A stretch of DNA of 41,478 bases from Bacteroidota bacterium. Lineage in GTDB: Bacteria; Bacteroidota; Bacteroidia; J057; JAJTIE01. Below are positions 1 through 8,614 of the stretch, in pieces. Made by a program: the position numbers and the translations under genes. Within the stretch, counting starts at the first letter, position 1. Each line of letters begins with the position of its first letter. The stretch spans positions 1 to 41,478 of the forward strand of contig JAHBTG010000019.1 in NCBI GenBank assembly GCA_019638695.1, read 5' to 3'. The notes under the pieces are model-generated. The model made no database searches. It had not been told where the DNA came from and saw nothing but the letters and a program-made list of their open reading frames with translations.

Positions 1-603
1 GGTATCAACTGCCTCATCGTGGAGAAAGGCGCCCCCGGCTTTGTGGTAGGCAAGAAAGAAGACAAGCTGGGTATCCGCGGCAGCGATACCACCACGTTAC
101 TGTTCAACGACGTTAAGGTGCCCAAGGAAAACCGTATCGGCGACGACGGCTTCGGCTTCAAGTTTGCCATGAGCACACTGGACGGCGGACGCATAGGCAT
201 TGCCTCCCAGGCCATGGGCATTGCTTCGGGCGCTTTTGAGTTTGCGCTGAAATACAGCCAGGAGCGCAAGGCTTTTGGCAAAGAGATCTTCAAACACCAG
301 GCCATCGCCTTCAAACTGGCCCGGATGGCTACCGACGTGGAAGCCGCCCGCCTGCTCTGCCTCAAGGCTGCCCGGGAGAAGGATTTCGGGATGGCATTCG
401 GCCAGACGGCCAGCATGGCCAAGCTCTACAGCAGCCGCATAGCGGTGGATGTGGCGCGGGAAGCCATACAGGTGCACGGCGGCTATGGCTATGTGAAGGA
501 ATACCACGTGGAACGCCTGTACCGCGATGCCAAGATCACCGAGATCTACGAAGGCACCAGTGAGATCCAGCACATTGTGATCTCCCGCAACCTGGTGAAA
601 TAA
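1..603 (+). CDS. acyl-CoA dehydrogenase, C-terminal part (5' end outside window)
   Basis: The frame is open from base 1, so the gene enters from the left; about 200 C-terminal residues are visible. The enzyme oxidises acyl-CoA to trans-2-enoyl-CoA with FAD and passes electrons to ETF. Visible family features are the middle beta-domain end (RGSDTTTLLFNDVKVP), the helical C-terminal domain with YSQERKAFGK and the flavin/CoA contact region QVHGGYGYVKEYHVERLYRDAK, seen in parts. The motif ITEIYEGTSEIQ carries the Glu that is the catalytic base in short- and medium-chain enzymes. Butyryl-CoA dehydrogenase-like is the closest guess, but chain-length specificity cannot be read here. A terminator hairpin follows the stop, so it is the last gene of its transcript. 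Confidence 0.95.
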   Translation, partial: GINCLIVEKGAPGFVVGKKEDKLGIRGSDTTTLLFNDVKVPKENRIGDDGFGFKFAMSTLDGGRIGIASQAMGIASGAFEFALKYSQERKAFGKEIFKHQAIAFKLARMATDVEAARLLCLKAAREKDFGMAFGQTASMAKLYSSRIAVDVAREAIQVHGGYGYVKEYHVERLYRDAKITEIYEGTSEIQHIVISRNLVK

Positions 604-627
604 TCCGCACGCTTCATTCAACAATCC

Positions 628-658
628 AAGCCGCTCTTTGAAGAGGGCGGCTTTTGTA
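628..658 (+). terminator. intrinsic terminator after acyl-CoA dehydrogenase
   Basis: Arms AAGCCGC (628-634) and GCGGCTT (647-653) pair, with the inner CTCTT/AAGAG extending the stem imperfectly. A short T-rich stretch (CTTTTGT) follows. It sits 25 nt after the stop codon of the acyl-CoA dehydrogenase. Confidence 0.7.
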
Positions 659-708
659 TTCTAGTAAGATGCCGGGTTTTTTCCGGCACCTCAGCCAATT
701 CAAATAAC

Positions 709-1377
709 TTGTATTTTAGGCTATCTGAATGTTTAATCCTTCTTGCCTTGATAGCCAGCATACTTTCCCAAAAACCTCTTGAACCTAAGCAAGCTATTGA
801 CATCCGTAGCCTGAGCTCCGGAGTGCTGAGGCAACTGCAAGCACGGATAAAGGATACGGCTCCCGTATCTGGTTTTATCAGCAAGGAAGAACTGATTATG
901 CTTACAGAAACCCATTTTAATGAGCGCATGCGGCTAGTAATGGGAGAGCTTAGTGAGACAGAACAAGCCTTGCTGCTGAGCCTGCGCACTAACCTGCTAA
1001 CCAAAGGTCCGGACGACCAGGATGAGCCCCTTTCCAGGAGCCAGTGGCTGGCAGACAGAATCAGCCAGTTTGGCGGAAGCTGGACGTTCATCATCAGTTT
1101 CTTATGCTTCATCGTGATATGGATGTTCTCCAATATCTATCTGTTGAGCAAACCTTACGATCCCTATCCTTTCATTCTGCTAAACCTGGTACTGAGTTGT
1201 GTAGCAGCGCTGCAGGCGCCTGTCATTATGATGAGCCAGAACCGGAAAGAAGAGAAAGACCGCCTGCGCAGTATCAATGATTACCAGGTTAACCTGAAAG
1301 CCGAACTGGAGATTCGGGAATTGTATGACAAGCTGGACCGGGTACTGGACACTATATCAAACAAACTGGATCCCTAA
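709..1377 (+). CDS. DUF1003 family membrane protein
   Basis: This is a small inner-membrane protein of unknown function. The DUF1003 core is plain: LADRISQFGGSWTF leads into a first membrane helix (about residues 124-145). DPYPFILLNLVLSC then starts the second helix, which ends in ALQAPVIMMSQNR, and a charged cytoplasmic tail contains DYQVNLKAELEIREL. The N-terminal 110 residues resemble the extra N-terminal region of the longer Bacteroidota members, where AIDIRSLSSG aligns with the usual VSELVSG segment. No ATG lies upstream of the conserved part. The coordinates use TTG 709; TTG 748 is an alternative. The terminator ending at 658 excludes a start further upstream. The next gene begins 24 nt downstream and may be co-transcribed. 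Confidence 0.85.
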   Translation: MYFRLSECLILLALIASILSQKPLEPKQAIDIRSLSSGVLRQLQARIKDTAPVSGFISKEELIMLTETHFNERMRLVMGELSETEQALLLSLRTNLLTKGPDDQDEPLSRSQWLADRISQFGGSWTFIISFLCFIVIWMFSNIYLLSKPYDPYPFILLNLVLSCVAALQAPVIMMSQNRKEEKDRLRSINDYQVNLKAELEIRELYDKLDRVLDTISNKLDP

Positions 1378-1401
1378 TCAGACTAACTTCATATTGATCA
1401 T

Positions 1402-2460
1402 ATGTTTATACTACACCGGACTGTTACCTGCCTGTTCCTTGCCCTGCCTGCCCTACTGTATGCACAAGAAACAACCTTACCTTCCTGGGTGCGCCATGTG
1501 CAGGCCAACCCCAGGGAGCTGCCGCAATATGTACTGGCAGACCCCCTAAGTGCACTGGAGAAAGAAATGAAGCTGATTCCTGCCGGCACCTTTACGATGG
1601 GCAAGGCAGAGGAATCCGTGCCGGACAGGCAGGTAACCGTGGTCGGCTTCTACCTGCAGCAGACGGAGATGAGCGTGCTGCTCTACCGCAGCTACCTGTG
1701 GCGGCTCCTGCAGGACAGCAGTGACGCCGCCTTCTGGGCAGCTTACCCCGATACGGCCTGCTGGAGCAAGGATTTTCCGGTTGGCTATCTGAATCCCCTG
1801 GTAGAGAACTACCTGCAGCACAAGGCCTTCAATGAATACCCCGTTGTGGGTGTGAGCCATGCACAGGCATTGGCCTGCTGCAAGTGGTTTGCGGCGCAAA
1901 TGGAGCAAAAGCAAAAAGCGGTCTACGGAGAGCTGTGGTACAAACACATCCGCATGGGTGGATTTCACCTGCCTACGGAAGCAGAATGGGAATATGCCGC
2001 ACTGGGCGGGCAGGAACGCAGTTTCTACCCCTGGCCGGCCAAGGGCAAAGAGAGTGTCCACTGCACCTATGCAGACAAAGGCAAGGTGCTTTTTGAGGCA
2101 AACTTTCGCCCGGCGAACGGTAATTTCATCCTGGATAATTTTGAATTCACTGCGCCGGTCAAAACCTTCAGACCCAACGGTTACGGACTGCACCAAATGG
2201 CGGGCAATGTGGCCGAATGGTGCGAGGACATGTTCCTGTTGCAGGGAGACCGCCCGGAGGTATATGACCGTCCCTGCAACCGCGATTATGACCTGTATCT
2301 CAGTGCCACTGCACGCGCAAGTACCACTGCCCAGGTGGTGCGCGGCGGCGGATGGGCAGACATTGCAGAACATATGACCGTGAGCTGGCGGCAACGGGAA
2401 TTGCCGGACGCGCAGCATAGTTATATCGGATTCCGCATAGCGGCTATTCGTTTCCGGTAA
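1402..2460 (+). CDS. exported SUMF1/FGE-sulfatase-domain protein (GldJ/GldK-like)
   Basis: The 352-residue protein has a cleavable signal peptide ending near LLYAQ and no lipobox cysteine. The mature part is a formylglycine-generating-enzyme-type fold. It contains MKLIPAGTFTMG (about 53-64), RQVTVVGFYLQQTEMS, YPVVGVSHAQALACCKWF, HLPTEAEWEYAA, NGYGLHQMAGNVAEW and VRGGGWADI, and ends in YIGFRIA. The cysteine pair that true formylglycine-generating enzymes carry just after the GGSW-type motif is missing here (GGGWADIAEHMTVSW). It is therefore probably a structural or binding protein like gliding proteins GldJ/GldK rather than a sulfatase activator. No other gld genes are visible nearby. ATG 1402 fits the signal peptide well. 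Confidence 0.85.
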   Translation: MFILHRTVTCLFLALPALLYAQETTLPSWVRHVQANPRELPQYVLADPLSALEKEMKLIPAGTFTMGKAEESVPDRQVTVVGFYLQQTEMSVLLYRSYLWRLLQDSSDAAFWAAYPDTACWSKDFPVGYLNPLVENYLQHKAFNEYPVVGVSHAQALACCKWFAAQMEQKQKAVYGELWYKHIRMGGFHLPTEAEWEYAALGGQERSFYPWPAKGKESVHCTYADKGKVLFEANFRPANGNFILDNFEFTAPVKTFRPNGYGLHQMAGNVAEWCEDMFLLQGDRPEVYDRPCNRDYDLYLSATARASTTAQVVRGGGWADIAEHMTVSWRQRELPDAQHSYIGFRIAAIRFR

Positions 2461-2496
2461 AGCGGAACGGACAAATGCACTGCGGGAATCTACCGC

Positions 2497-2530
2497 AAAT
2501 AAAAAGCCCCTTCATCGGGGCTTTTTATTT
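2497..2530. terminator. perfect bidirectional terminator
   Basis: Arms 2497-2510 and 2517-2530 are exact reverse complements of 14 bp (AAATAAAAAGCCCC / GGGGCTTTTTATTT) around the loop TTCATC. The GC core is followed by a T-run on both strands. It can therefore stop the SUMF1 transcript from the left and the tRNA transcript from the right. Confidence 0.92.
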
Positions 2531-2607
2531 GGTAGCGCGTACGGGATTCGAACCCGTGTCGCCTCTGTGAAAGAGAGGTGTCCTGGACCTGGCTAGACGA
2601 ACGCGCC
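2530..2607 (-). tRNA. tRNA-Glu (anticodon UUC)
   Basis: Read on the minus strand, the gene folds as a full cloverleaf. The acceptor arm is GGCGCGT/ACGCGCT with a G1-U72 wobble. The D-arm region is TTCGTCTAGCCAGGTCCAGGAC, typical of tRNA-Glu. The anticodon stem CTCT/AGAG holds the loop CTTTCAC, giving anticodon TTC. The T-arm is GGGTTCGAATCCC. The discriminator is A (2533) and the 3' CCA is encoded (2530-2532). The tRNA body is 75 nt without CCA. Confidence 0.97.
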
Positions 2608-2618
2608 AAAAGGGATTG

Positions 2619-2650
2619 CAAAGGTAGCTGATGAAGTGCATACAGGGCAA
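2619..2650 (-). promoter_or_regulatory. promoter of tRNA-Glu
   Basis: On the minus strand TACCTTTG (2619-2626) is an exact Bacteroidota -7 box. A TTG (2648-2650) lies 21 nt upstream as the -33 element. The box ends 11 nt before the tRNA 5' end, as expected for a short precursor leader. Confidence 0.75.
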
Positions 2651-2666
2651 TACCCTTGCTAAAAAA

Positions 2667-2701
2667 TTTGTGCAGGAGAAAATAGGGGTTTCTTACCTTT
2701 A
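2667..2701 (+). promoter_or_regulatory. promoter of the 2706 membrane-protein gene
   Basis: TTTG (2667-2670), a 23-nt spacer and TACCTTTA (2694-2701) match the -33/-7 pattern. The box ends only 4 nt before ATG 2706. Confidence 0.6.
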
Positions 2702-2705
2702 CCAA

Positions 2706-4475
2706 ATGGCCTCTCTCCGCTCCTGGTGGCGCACTGTACAGCAAAAGCCCAGTCAATGGGTCTTAGGAGGGATCTTGCCTGTGCTATTCCTCAGCTCGTT
2801 CCTGACGTATCCTCAAAGACAACCGGAAGGCATCACCGGCTGCATCACCTGGGATACGCAGGGTTACCTGCTCTATCTTACGGGCCTGATCCACTGCGAT
2901 CTGGCACAACATGCCTATGCAGACGACAATCCGTATGCGCGGCACTACCTGCACGCCCAGTCCAATGGCAGCCGGGTCATTCAGTACTGGATGGGCTATG
3001 CGCTGCTAATGGCGCCGGGTTATGCTATCGCCCACCTGGTGGCCTTGTGGACAGATTACCCGGCGAACGGGTTTTCGCCGCCCTACCATATCGCCGTATA
3101 CCTCAGTTGCTGGCTGTACCTGGCGCTGGCCCTCTGGGTACTGCGCCGGGTGCTGCTCACCTATTTCGATGAGCGGGTAACGGCGCTTACCCTGCTATGC
3201 CTGTTGCTGGGCACCAATGTGCTTTTCCTGTCCCTGGGAGGTATTACGCAGGTGCACATTCCCCTGATGCTGCCCATCGCCCTGCTGGCGTGGCAGATAC
3301 CGCGCTGGCACCGTGATCCCACACGCCTGCGCAGCATCAGCCTGGGGGTGGTACTGGGCCTCACCATGCTCACCCGCCCCACGGAAGGTCTTACCGGGGT
3401 GCTGGTACTATTGTTCGGGGTGTCACTGAAGGGAGGCATGGGCACACAGGTCCGCTGGATGTGGCGGCACCGTGCAGCCGCGGGGTGTATAACCGGTGCG
3501 CTGATACTGACCCTGCTGCCGCAGAGCCTTTACTGGTGGCTGGTGGCCGGCAAACCCTGGCTCCACAGTTACGGCGCCCACAACACTTTCCACTGGACCG
3601 CCCCTCACCTGCTCGAGGGCCTCTTCAGCTACCGCAAAGGCTGGTTATTGTATACACCCCTGATGGGGGTGACCTTGCTGGGCATAGGTTTGCTGCGCCA
3701 TACAGGCTGGCAGCTGGCGCTGGCGGTGTATGCGGCGCTTAACCTGTATGTGATCTTCTGCTGGCACATGTGGTGGTACACCTTTGGCGTGGGTATGCGG
3801 GCCGTGGTGCAGATGTATCCCTTACTGGCCCTGGGATTAGCCGCAACCCTGTCATGGATACGCGCCCGCAACCTGTACTGGCGGGGACTGGCGGGCATGC
3901 TTATTGCAGCAGCCATTGGCCTCAATGTCTTCCAGGTGTGGCAGTATTACCACTTTATCCTGCCTAAGGACGGCATCTCCCGGCTCTATTACTGGCAGAC
4001 GTTCGGCCAGACACGTATGGATTACCGGTGGATGAAATACCGCGACCTGGACCAGCGGCATGACGGCCCCTGGGGGGCGCTGGCGGGGAAGCAGACCTTC
4101 GCCGCACCCGGGGAGCTCAGCAGTCCGGCACGGGAATATTCCTCCGTGCTGGCCATACCGGCCGGAAAAGAACCTCTGCAAGGCGGAGACTGGGTACGGG
4201 TGTTGGCCATAACCGAATACACAGACGATGCGTTTGACGATGAGTCCAATGCCCGGCTGGTCACCCAGCTGACGGGCGCACCGGCCACACCACCCCTCTG
4301 GGCGGGGGTGCGCATACAGCCGTCTACCCGGCCGGGGATACGCGACAGCCTGTGGTATGAGGTGCAACTACCCCGGGAAGTACAGCCCGGGGATTCCCTG
4401 AAATTGTATATATGGAACAGGGGCGGCCTGCTGCGCCTGCATAGCCTGGCTATCTTTCGGGTGGAGACAGAATAA
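2706..4475 (+). CDS. polytopic membrane protein, possible GT-C-like glycosyltransferase
   Basis: This is a 589-residue protein of unknown specific function. A first helix near LGGILPVLFLSSFL is followed by an extracytoplasmic loop (WDTQGYLLYLTGLIH, then HAYADDNPYARHY). About nine more hydrophobic segments run to about residue 430, and a soluble C-terminal domain of about 150 residues looks beta-rich. The layout of many helices, an acidic first loop and a C-terminal soluble domain resembles lipid-linked-sugar (GT-C) transferases. No diagnostic motif was recognised, so that is only an inference. The frame is open upstream to ATG 2631, but that start lies beside the tRNA promoter. ATG 2706 follows a promoter directly and is preferred. 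Confidence 0.75.
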   Translation: MASLRSWWRTVQQKPSQWVLGGILPVLFLSSFLTYPQRQPEGITGCITWDTQGYLLYLTGLIHCDLAQHAYADDNPYARHYLHAQSNGSRVIQYWMGYALLMAPGYAIAHLVALWTDYPANGFSPPYHIAVYLSCWLYLALALWVLRRVLLTYFDERVTALTLLCLLLGTNVLFLSLGGITQVHIPLMLPIALLAWQIPRWHRDPTRLRSISLGVVLGLTMLTRPTEGLTGVLVLLFGVSLKGGMGTQVRWMWRHRAAAGCITGALILTLLPQSLYWWLVAGKPWLHSYGAHNTFHWTAPHLLEGLFSYRKGWLLYTPLMGVTLLGIGLLRHTGWQLALAVYAALNLYVIFCWHMWWYTFGVGMRAVVQMYPLLALGLAATLSWIRARNLYWRGLAGMLIAAAIGLNVFQVWQYYHFILPKDGISRLYYWQTFGQTRMDYRWMKYRDLDQRHDGPWGALAGKQTFAAPGELSSPAREYSSVLAIPAGKEPLQGGDWVRVLAITEYTDDAFDDESNARLVTQLTGAPATPPLWAGVRIQPSTRPGIRDSLWYEVQLPREVQPGDSLKLYIWNRGGLLRLHSLAIFRVETE

Positions 4476-4562
4476 ACGCCCGGTATCTTTCTATGGCTTT
4501 GGTACGTATTTTGCAAAAACATCCTGATACCTGTCATTCATTCATTCCAACCCAGCGTAGTT

Positions 4563-5285
4563 ATGCCGTTACTGTTCATGCTCCTGTTACTTGCCGGTCC
4601 GCTATATGCCCAGCAAAAGGTACGCACGTATACCCCGCCCGCCATCAACTGGGCTGCCAGTATGCCCCGGGCACAAGGAGATGTCATCCAGAACATCATC
4701 AAGTTTGACCCCCTGCAGTTGATACACGGGGAATTCGGGCTCCATTATGAGCGGCGGCTCAATGACCAGCTGGGCTGGGAAGTGGGCATGGGAATCACTT
4801 TCCGGGACTATGTATGGCAACTGGGCCGTGAGATAGGCGGCAAAGAGTTCATGGATCCCAAGCGCATAGAAAGTTACACGAACGGTATTGCGCTGCGCAC
4901 GGCCCTGCGGCTTTATCCTGTGGGGAATGCCGATGAGCCGAACCGCTTCTTTATGGGCCTGGGTGTGCAATACAAGACCTATGGCTGGAACACCGTGGTA
5001 GAGAACTACCGCAACCCGTCCTTCCCGCTGGAAGTAGTGGCCAAGGGCACCTTTGAAGAGAGCCGGAAGCTGACAGATATCCAAATCCTGTTTGGTCAGC
5101 AGCACTTCCTCAATACCAATATGATGGTGGAGTATTTTGCCGGCGCCGTGATCCGGTTCCAGCAGCTGCAGGGTGTGAATTTCGATTCCTGGGAAGAGCC
5201 CCGCTCCGGGCTGAACAGTTCCTATGAGGAGAACCACACCGGTCCCAACCTCGTACTGGGCCTGCGCATTGCCTACGGGTTCTAG
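4563..5285 (+). CDS. DUF3575-like outer-membrane beta-barrel protein
   Basis: A hydrophobic signal peptide (MPLLFMLLLLAGPLYAQ) is followed by NIIKFDPLQLIHGEFGLHYE. That is the opening strand pattern of Bacteroidota DUF3575-type barrels, in which a conserved FDPL/FNPL precedes the strands. Alternating amphipathic strands follow, and the protein ends in an aromatic residue (LGLRIAYGF), as outer-membrane barrels do. The mature length of about 220 residues suits an 8-stranded barrel. Cargo or role is unknown. ATG 4563 fits the signal peptide. The stop overlaps the stop of the convergent gene by the palindrome CTAG. Confidence 0.75.
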   Translation: MPLLFMLLLLAGPLYAQQKVRTYTPPAINWAASMPRAQGDVIQNIIKFDPLQLIHGEFGLHYERRLNDQLGWEVGMGITFRDYVWQLGREIGGKEFMDPKRIESYTNGIALRTALRLYPVGNADEPNRFFMGLGVQYKTYGWNTVVENYRNPSFPLEVVAKGTFEESRKLTDIQILFGQQHFLNTNMMVEYFAGAVIRFQQLQGVNFDSWEEPRSGLNSSYEENHTGPNLVLGLRIAYGF

Positions 5286-7228
5286 TGTATACGGCTGGTA
5301 TCAGCCGCAGGATTACGGGCCAGGACAGCCGCCGTTTCTTCATACTGTTTCTCTTCCTGCAATTTGCCTTTGCGGTTATAGAAGTACCACTTCCCCACGC
5401 GCTGCCCTTCCCGGTAGGCGCCCATTTCACGTGTGTTGCCATTGGGGTAATAGCTGCGGTAGCTGCCATGCAGCTTTCCGGCTCTATAGACCACTTTTTC
5501 CTGGGGGGTACCGCTGGGATACAGCACGGTAAAGGCGGTGTCTGCAGTGAACGAAACCTGTTGTTCCCTCAGGTCGGCAGGCGCGCGGTCCTCCCAGGGA
5601 TCAAAGCTCAGGACTATTTTACTCTCAAAATACTGCCCGGCGCCGCCCAACCACAGGCCCAGGCTTGGGAAGCTGCGGAACCAGGGTTCATTCTCCACCC
5701 ACAACTGCCAGGAATCGGCATCCAGCCACTGGCGCATCAGGGGAAAGAGATGCTTCATCTCCGCATAAATGAAGACATTACCCTTGCTGTCCAGCCGGTC
5801 CCGCATCTGGCGAAAAAGGGGATTCCGCTCCAGGGTATTGCGCTGCTCATAGTCGTCTATCCACTGCTCCAGTGCTGCTTCACTTAACGCAAATACCACA
5901 CAGTCATCCACATAAGTGTAATAAGGATACTCAAACCCACTGAGCAGTTTGCCCAGGAAAAGTTTGAAGAACCCTTTTATATGGAGGTAGTTGATCTCAT
6001 ACTTCTTGTAGTTGCGGGTTTTGAACTTGACGGGGCTGCGGCGGCGTATCTGCTTCTCCATCCGCTGCATACCGGCGCGGGCTTCATCAATACTCCGGGT
6101 ATGTATCACCACACAAGGTTCCGGCTTGCCTTCCGGACCAACGGTATGCACCAGTGCGATCTCTCCCCCTATCCAGCTAACAAAATCGCGCTTAAGGTCT
6201 ATGCGAAACCACTTCTCCAGGGATTCCAGCATCTTCAGGTACTCCGTTGCTTCCGGGTTGCCGGAGAAGCGGGCAGTCATGCGCTCATAGAAAGACAGGT
6301 AATCTGCGAACTGGAGGCTGGTATACAACGCCACGCGGTTGGGCACCACTGCCGGGGCGGCCAGCCGGCCATTGCCGCTATGGAGTATATCCACAAAATA
6401 CCCGGGTAAAGAGTCGTGTATATAGGTATAGCCGTTCAGGTGTATCTGGTCGTCCTTCACCTCCAGGTACATACCGGTAAAATCCAGCAGAGCAGAGACA
6501 TCCGTTATAAGTCCCTGCTGCTGGGGGGCAAACAGCGCCAGGAACAGCGGCACACGACTATGGTGGATATAGCAGGTAAGTATGCCTCCCCGGGCGGTCT
6601 TCTCCCGCAGACGGGTCATCCCGGGCAGGCGCTCAAAATAAGGAGTCCGCTGCTGGTCTATAGCTGCATACATGAGTTTGGGAGAATAGCTCAGCGTCAG
6701 CAGGTTGCCCAGTATGGCGATATGCAGGGTGCTGCGTTGCCCGGCGTCATACACCTTCAGGATACGGACATCATGGTACGTCTGGCTGGTAACATTATCC
6801 GTAAAAGTAGCCAGCAGGGGATGCAGGATATCTTCCAGCACCGAGACACTGCTCCCGCTTTTGAGGTCCGCCAGGTAGAGCATATCATAATCTGCCGGGC
6901 CGGTGAGGTGCAGGGACATGGCTATGGGCCGTCCGTCCAGCAAATCTGCCAGCTGCCGGTTGGCCTGTATGAGCGAGTCCAGGGCATTGAGCTCCCGGTT
7001 GGTTTCGGCAAACCAGGGGTGCGTCAGCAGGTGGCGCCAGATGGCCGTCTCCTGCACCCGGCGAAAGCTGCCGACGGGTTCGCTGGTTTCCACGATAAGT
7101 ATCGCGTCTTCCGGGATAGCCGAGAGGGCCGCCAGTTGTGGGGGTTTGTAAAAGAAATAATAATAGACACCCACCCCGGCAGCGCCGAGAAAGACTAGCC
7201 AGAAGAGGGTCTTGAAGAATCGCTTCAT
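5282..7228 (-). CDS. membrane-anchored DUF3352-like protein with C-terminal MORN-type repeats
   Basis: The 648-residue protein has one N-terminal membrane anchor (about residues 4-27, ending YYYFFYKPP). A long extracytoplasmic domain follows with AIPEDAILIVETSEP, IYAEMKHLFPL and SFPSLGLWLGG. This pattern matches Bacteroidota DUF3352-type proteins, whose function is unknown. The last 70 residues hold MORN/YwqK-like units: VVYRAGKLHGSYRSYYPNG, EMGAYREGQRVGKWYFYN and KGKLQEEKQYEE. ATG 7228 follows a -7-like TAATTTG (7234-7240) by 5 nt. It is the downstream member of a same-strand run with hemG and the MFS gene, but probably has its own promoter. Confidence 0.7.
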   Translation of the reverse strand: MKRFFKTLFWLVFLGAAGVGVYYYFFYKPPQLAALSAIPEDAILIVETSEPVGSFRRVQETAIWRHLLTHPWFAETNRELNALDSLIQANRQLADLLDGRPIAMSLHLTGPADYDMLYLADLKSGSSVSVLEDILHPLLATFTDNVTSQTYHDVRILKVYDAGQRSTLHIAILGNLLTLSYSPKLMYAAIDQQRTPYFERLPGMTRLREKTARGGILTCYIHHSRVPLFLALFAPQQQGLITDVSALLDFTGMYLEVKDDQIHLNGYTYIHDSLPGYFVDILHSGNGRLAAPAVVPNRVALYTSLQFADYLSFYERMTARFSGNPEATEYLKMLESLEKWFRIDLKRDFVSWIGGEIALVHTVGPEGKPEPCVVIHTRSIDEARAGMQRMEKQIRRRSPVKFKTRNYKKYEINYLHIKGFFKLFLGKLLSGFEYPYYTYVDDCVVFALSEAALEQWIDDYEQRNTLERNPLFRQMRDRLDSKGNVFIYAEMKHLFPLMRQWLDADSWQLWVENEPWFRSFPSLGLWLGGAGQYFESKIVLSFDPWEDRAPADLREQQVSFTADTAFTVLYPSGTPQEKVVYRAGKLHGSYRSYYPNGNTREMGAYREGQRVGKWYFYNRKGKLQEEKQYEETAAVLARNPAADTSRIH

Positions 7229-7271
7229 AGGAGCAAATTAGCAGAAACGGCAAGTAAGGCGCATAAGAAAA

Positions 7272-8570
7272 TCAGGAAACCTGCAAGCCCCTGGCCCAGT
7301 GTATCGCACCGGCCACGGTATCCGGCACAGAAACCCCGTGGCGGTAATTCCCGGCAAAATGCAGGCCGGGTAGCTGGCGTTCCAGGGTGTCCAGCGCCCC
7401 CTGTACCTGCACATAGCCCAGGTTGTACTGGGGAATGGCGGCCGGGTACCTGACGAGGTGGGCCAGTTCGGGCAGGGCGCTTATCCCCAGCAAGCCGCTG
7501 AGTTCCCGGTGAATGCAAGAGACCAGCTCGGTCTCCGGCAACGCCGCCAGCTCCGGCTGGCGGCTGCCGCCCACAAAACACCCCAGCAATACTTTGCTTT
7601 GCGGCGCCCTGCCCGGGAAAATGGAACTGATAAACTGCACGCCCAGCAAACCGGACGCTTCATCCCCGGGTACCAGGAAGCCAAATCCATCCAGGGGGTG
7701 GCGCACCGCTTCGCGGGTATAACCCAGGGCCAGCAGAGTAACCGGGGCATAGGTCACTTTGGGATACACATGACCCAATGGCAGCCGGGGAGCACTGTGC
7801 AAAGGAGTGGTGACCAGCACATGGTCATGGACGGCTATCTCCCGTCCGTCCGTATCCAGCAGCTGCCATTGCCCGGCCGCAGTATGATCCAGTGCGGCAA
7901 CCGGAGTATCCAAACGTACCGGCAGGGGCAGTTGTGCGGCCAGCCGTACAGGCAGGGTCTGCATGCCTGCCGCAAAGGAATGCGGTTGCCTCCTGGGCAG
8001 TTTGCGGACCGCTTTGAAAAGGCTGCCATGGCGCTGCTCCATCTCTGCCAGGCGCGGGAATGCCTGCTGCACGGAGAGGCGATGGATGTCTCCGGCATAG
8101 ATACCCGACACAAACGCATCAGCCAGAGGCAGGCAGCCGGGACCCAGCCGCCGGGAGACAAAATGGGCAAGGCTTTCTTCTTCCGCAAGCGGAGAGGTGC
8201 GCACCCAGGGTTCGTGCAACAGCCGCCAGCGGGCTGCCAGCGGCAGTATCTTACCGGAAAACAATAAGTTCCGGGGAGAAACGGATCGCAGCCTGCCTTT
8301 GCGCAGCAGGTAGCGTTTGTAGGCGGCAGGCTGTTGCCCGATAAGCGCTTCCGTGAGACCCAGTTCCTCAATAAGCGCTTTCAGCGTGCCCTCTCCGAGG
8401 GCGATGGTAGCCGGTCCTTCTTCGACCAGGTACCCCTGCACCTGCCGGGTGCGGACATTGCCCCCCACATGGTGGCTGCGCTCATACACCTGCACGGTCA
8501 CCCCGCGTTTGGCCAGTTCATAAGCTGCAGACAACCCCGCCAGCCCTGCACCCAGTATGCCGATGTTCAT
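7272..8570 (-). CDS. hemG: protoporphyrinogen/coproporphyrinogen oxidase (FAD)
   Basis: This heme-biosynthesis enzyme oxidises the porphyrinogen ring at a late step. The N-terminal dinucleotide-binding fold GILGAGLAGLSAAYELAKRG, the second FAD contact VQVYERSHHVGGNVRT, the substrate-domain region FVSGIYAGDIHRLSV and the C-terminal FAD motif FAGNYRHGVSVPDTV identify the HemG/HemY family. The length of 432 residues is normal. Whether protoporphyrinogen or coproporphyrinogen is the physiological substrate cannot be decided here. A -7-like TACCTTCG (8575-8582) ends 4 nt before ATG. The other heme genes are not in the window. Confidence 0.92.
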   Translation of the reverse strand: MNIGILGAGLAGLSAAYELAKRGVTVQVYERSHHVGGNVRTRQVQGYLVEEGPATIALGEGTLKALIEELGLTEALIGQQPAAYKRYLLRKGRLRSVSPRNLLFSGKILPLAARWRLLHEPWVRTSPLAEEESLAHFVSRRLGPGCLPLADAFVSGIYAGDIHRLSVQQAFPRLAEMEQRHGSLFKAVRKLPRRQPHSFAAGMQTLPVRLAAQLPLPVRLDTPVAALDHTAAGQWQLLDTDGREIAVHDHVLVTTPLHSAPRLPLGHVYPKVTYAPVTLLALGYTREAVRHPLDGFGFLVPGDEASGLLGVQFISSIFPGRAPQSKVLLGCFVGGSRQPELAALPETELVSCIHRELSGLLGISALPELAHLVRYPAAIPQYNLGYVQVQGALDTLERQLPGLHFAGNYRHGVSVPDTVAGAIHWARGLQVS

Positions 8571-8614
8571 ACCGCGAAGGTACTCAAGCGTTTTGCTCGG
8601 AATACCAGCGAGGG

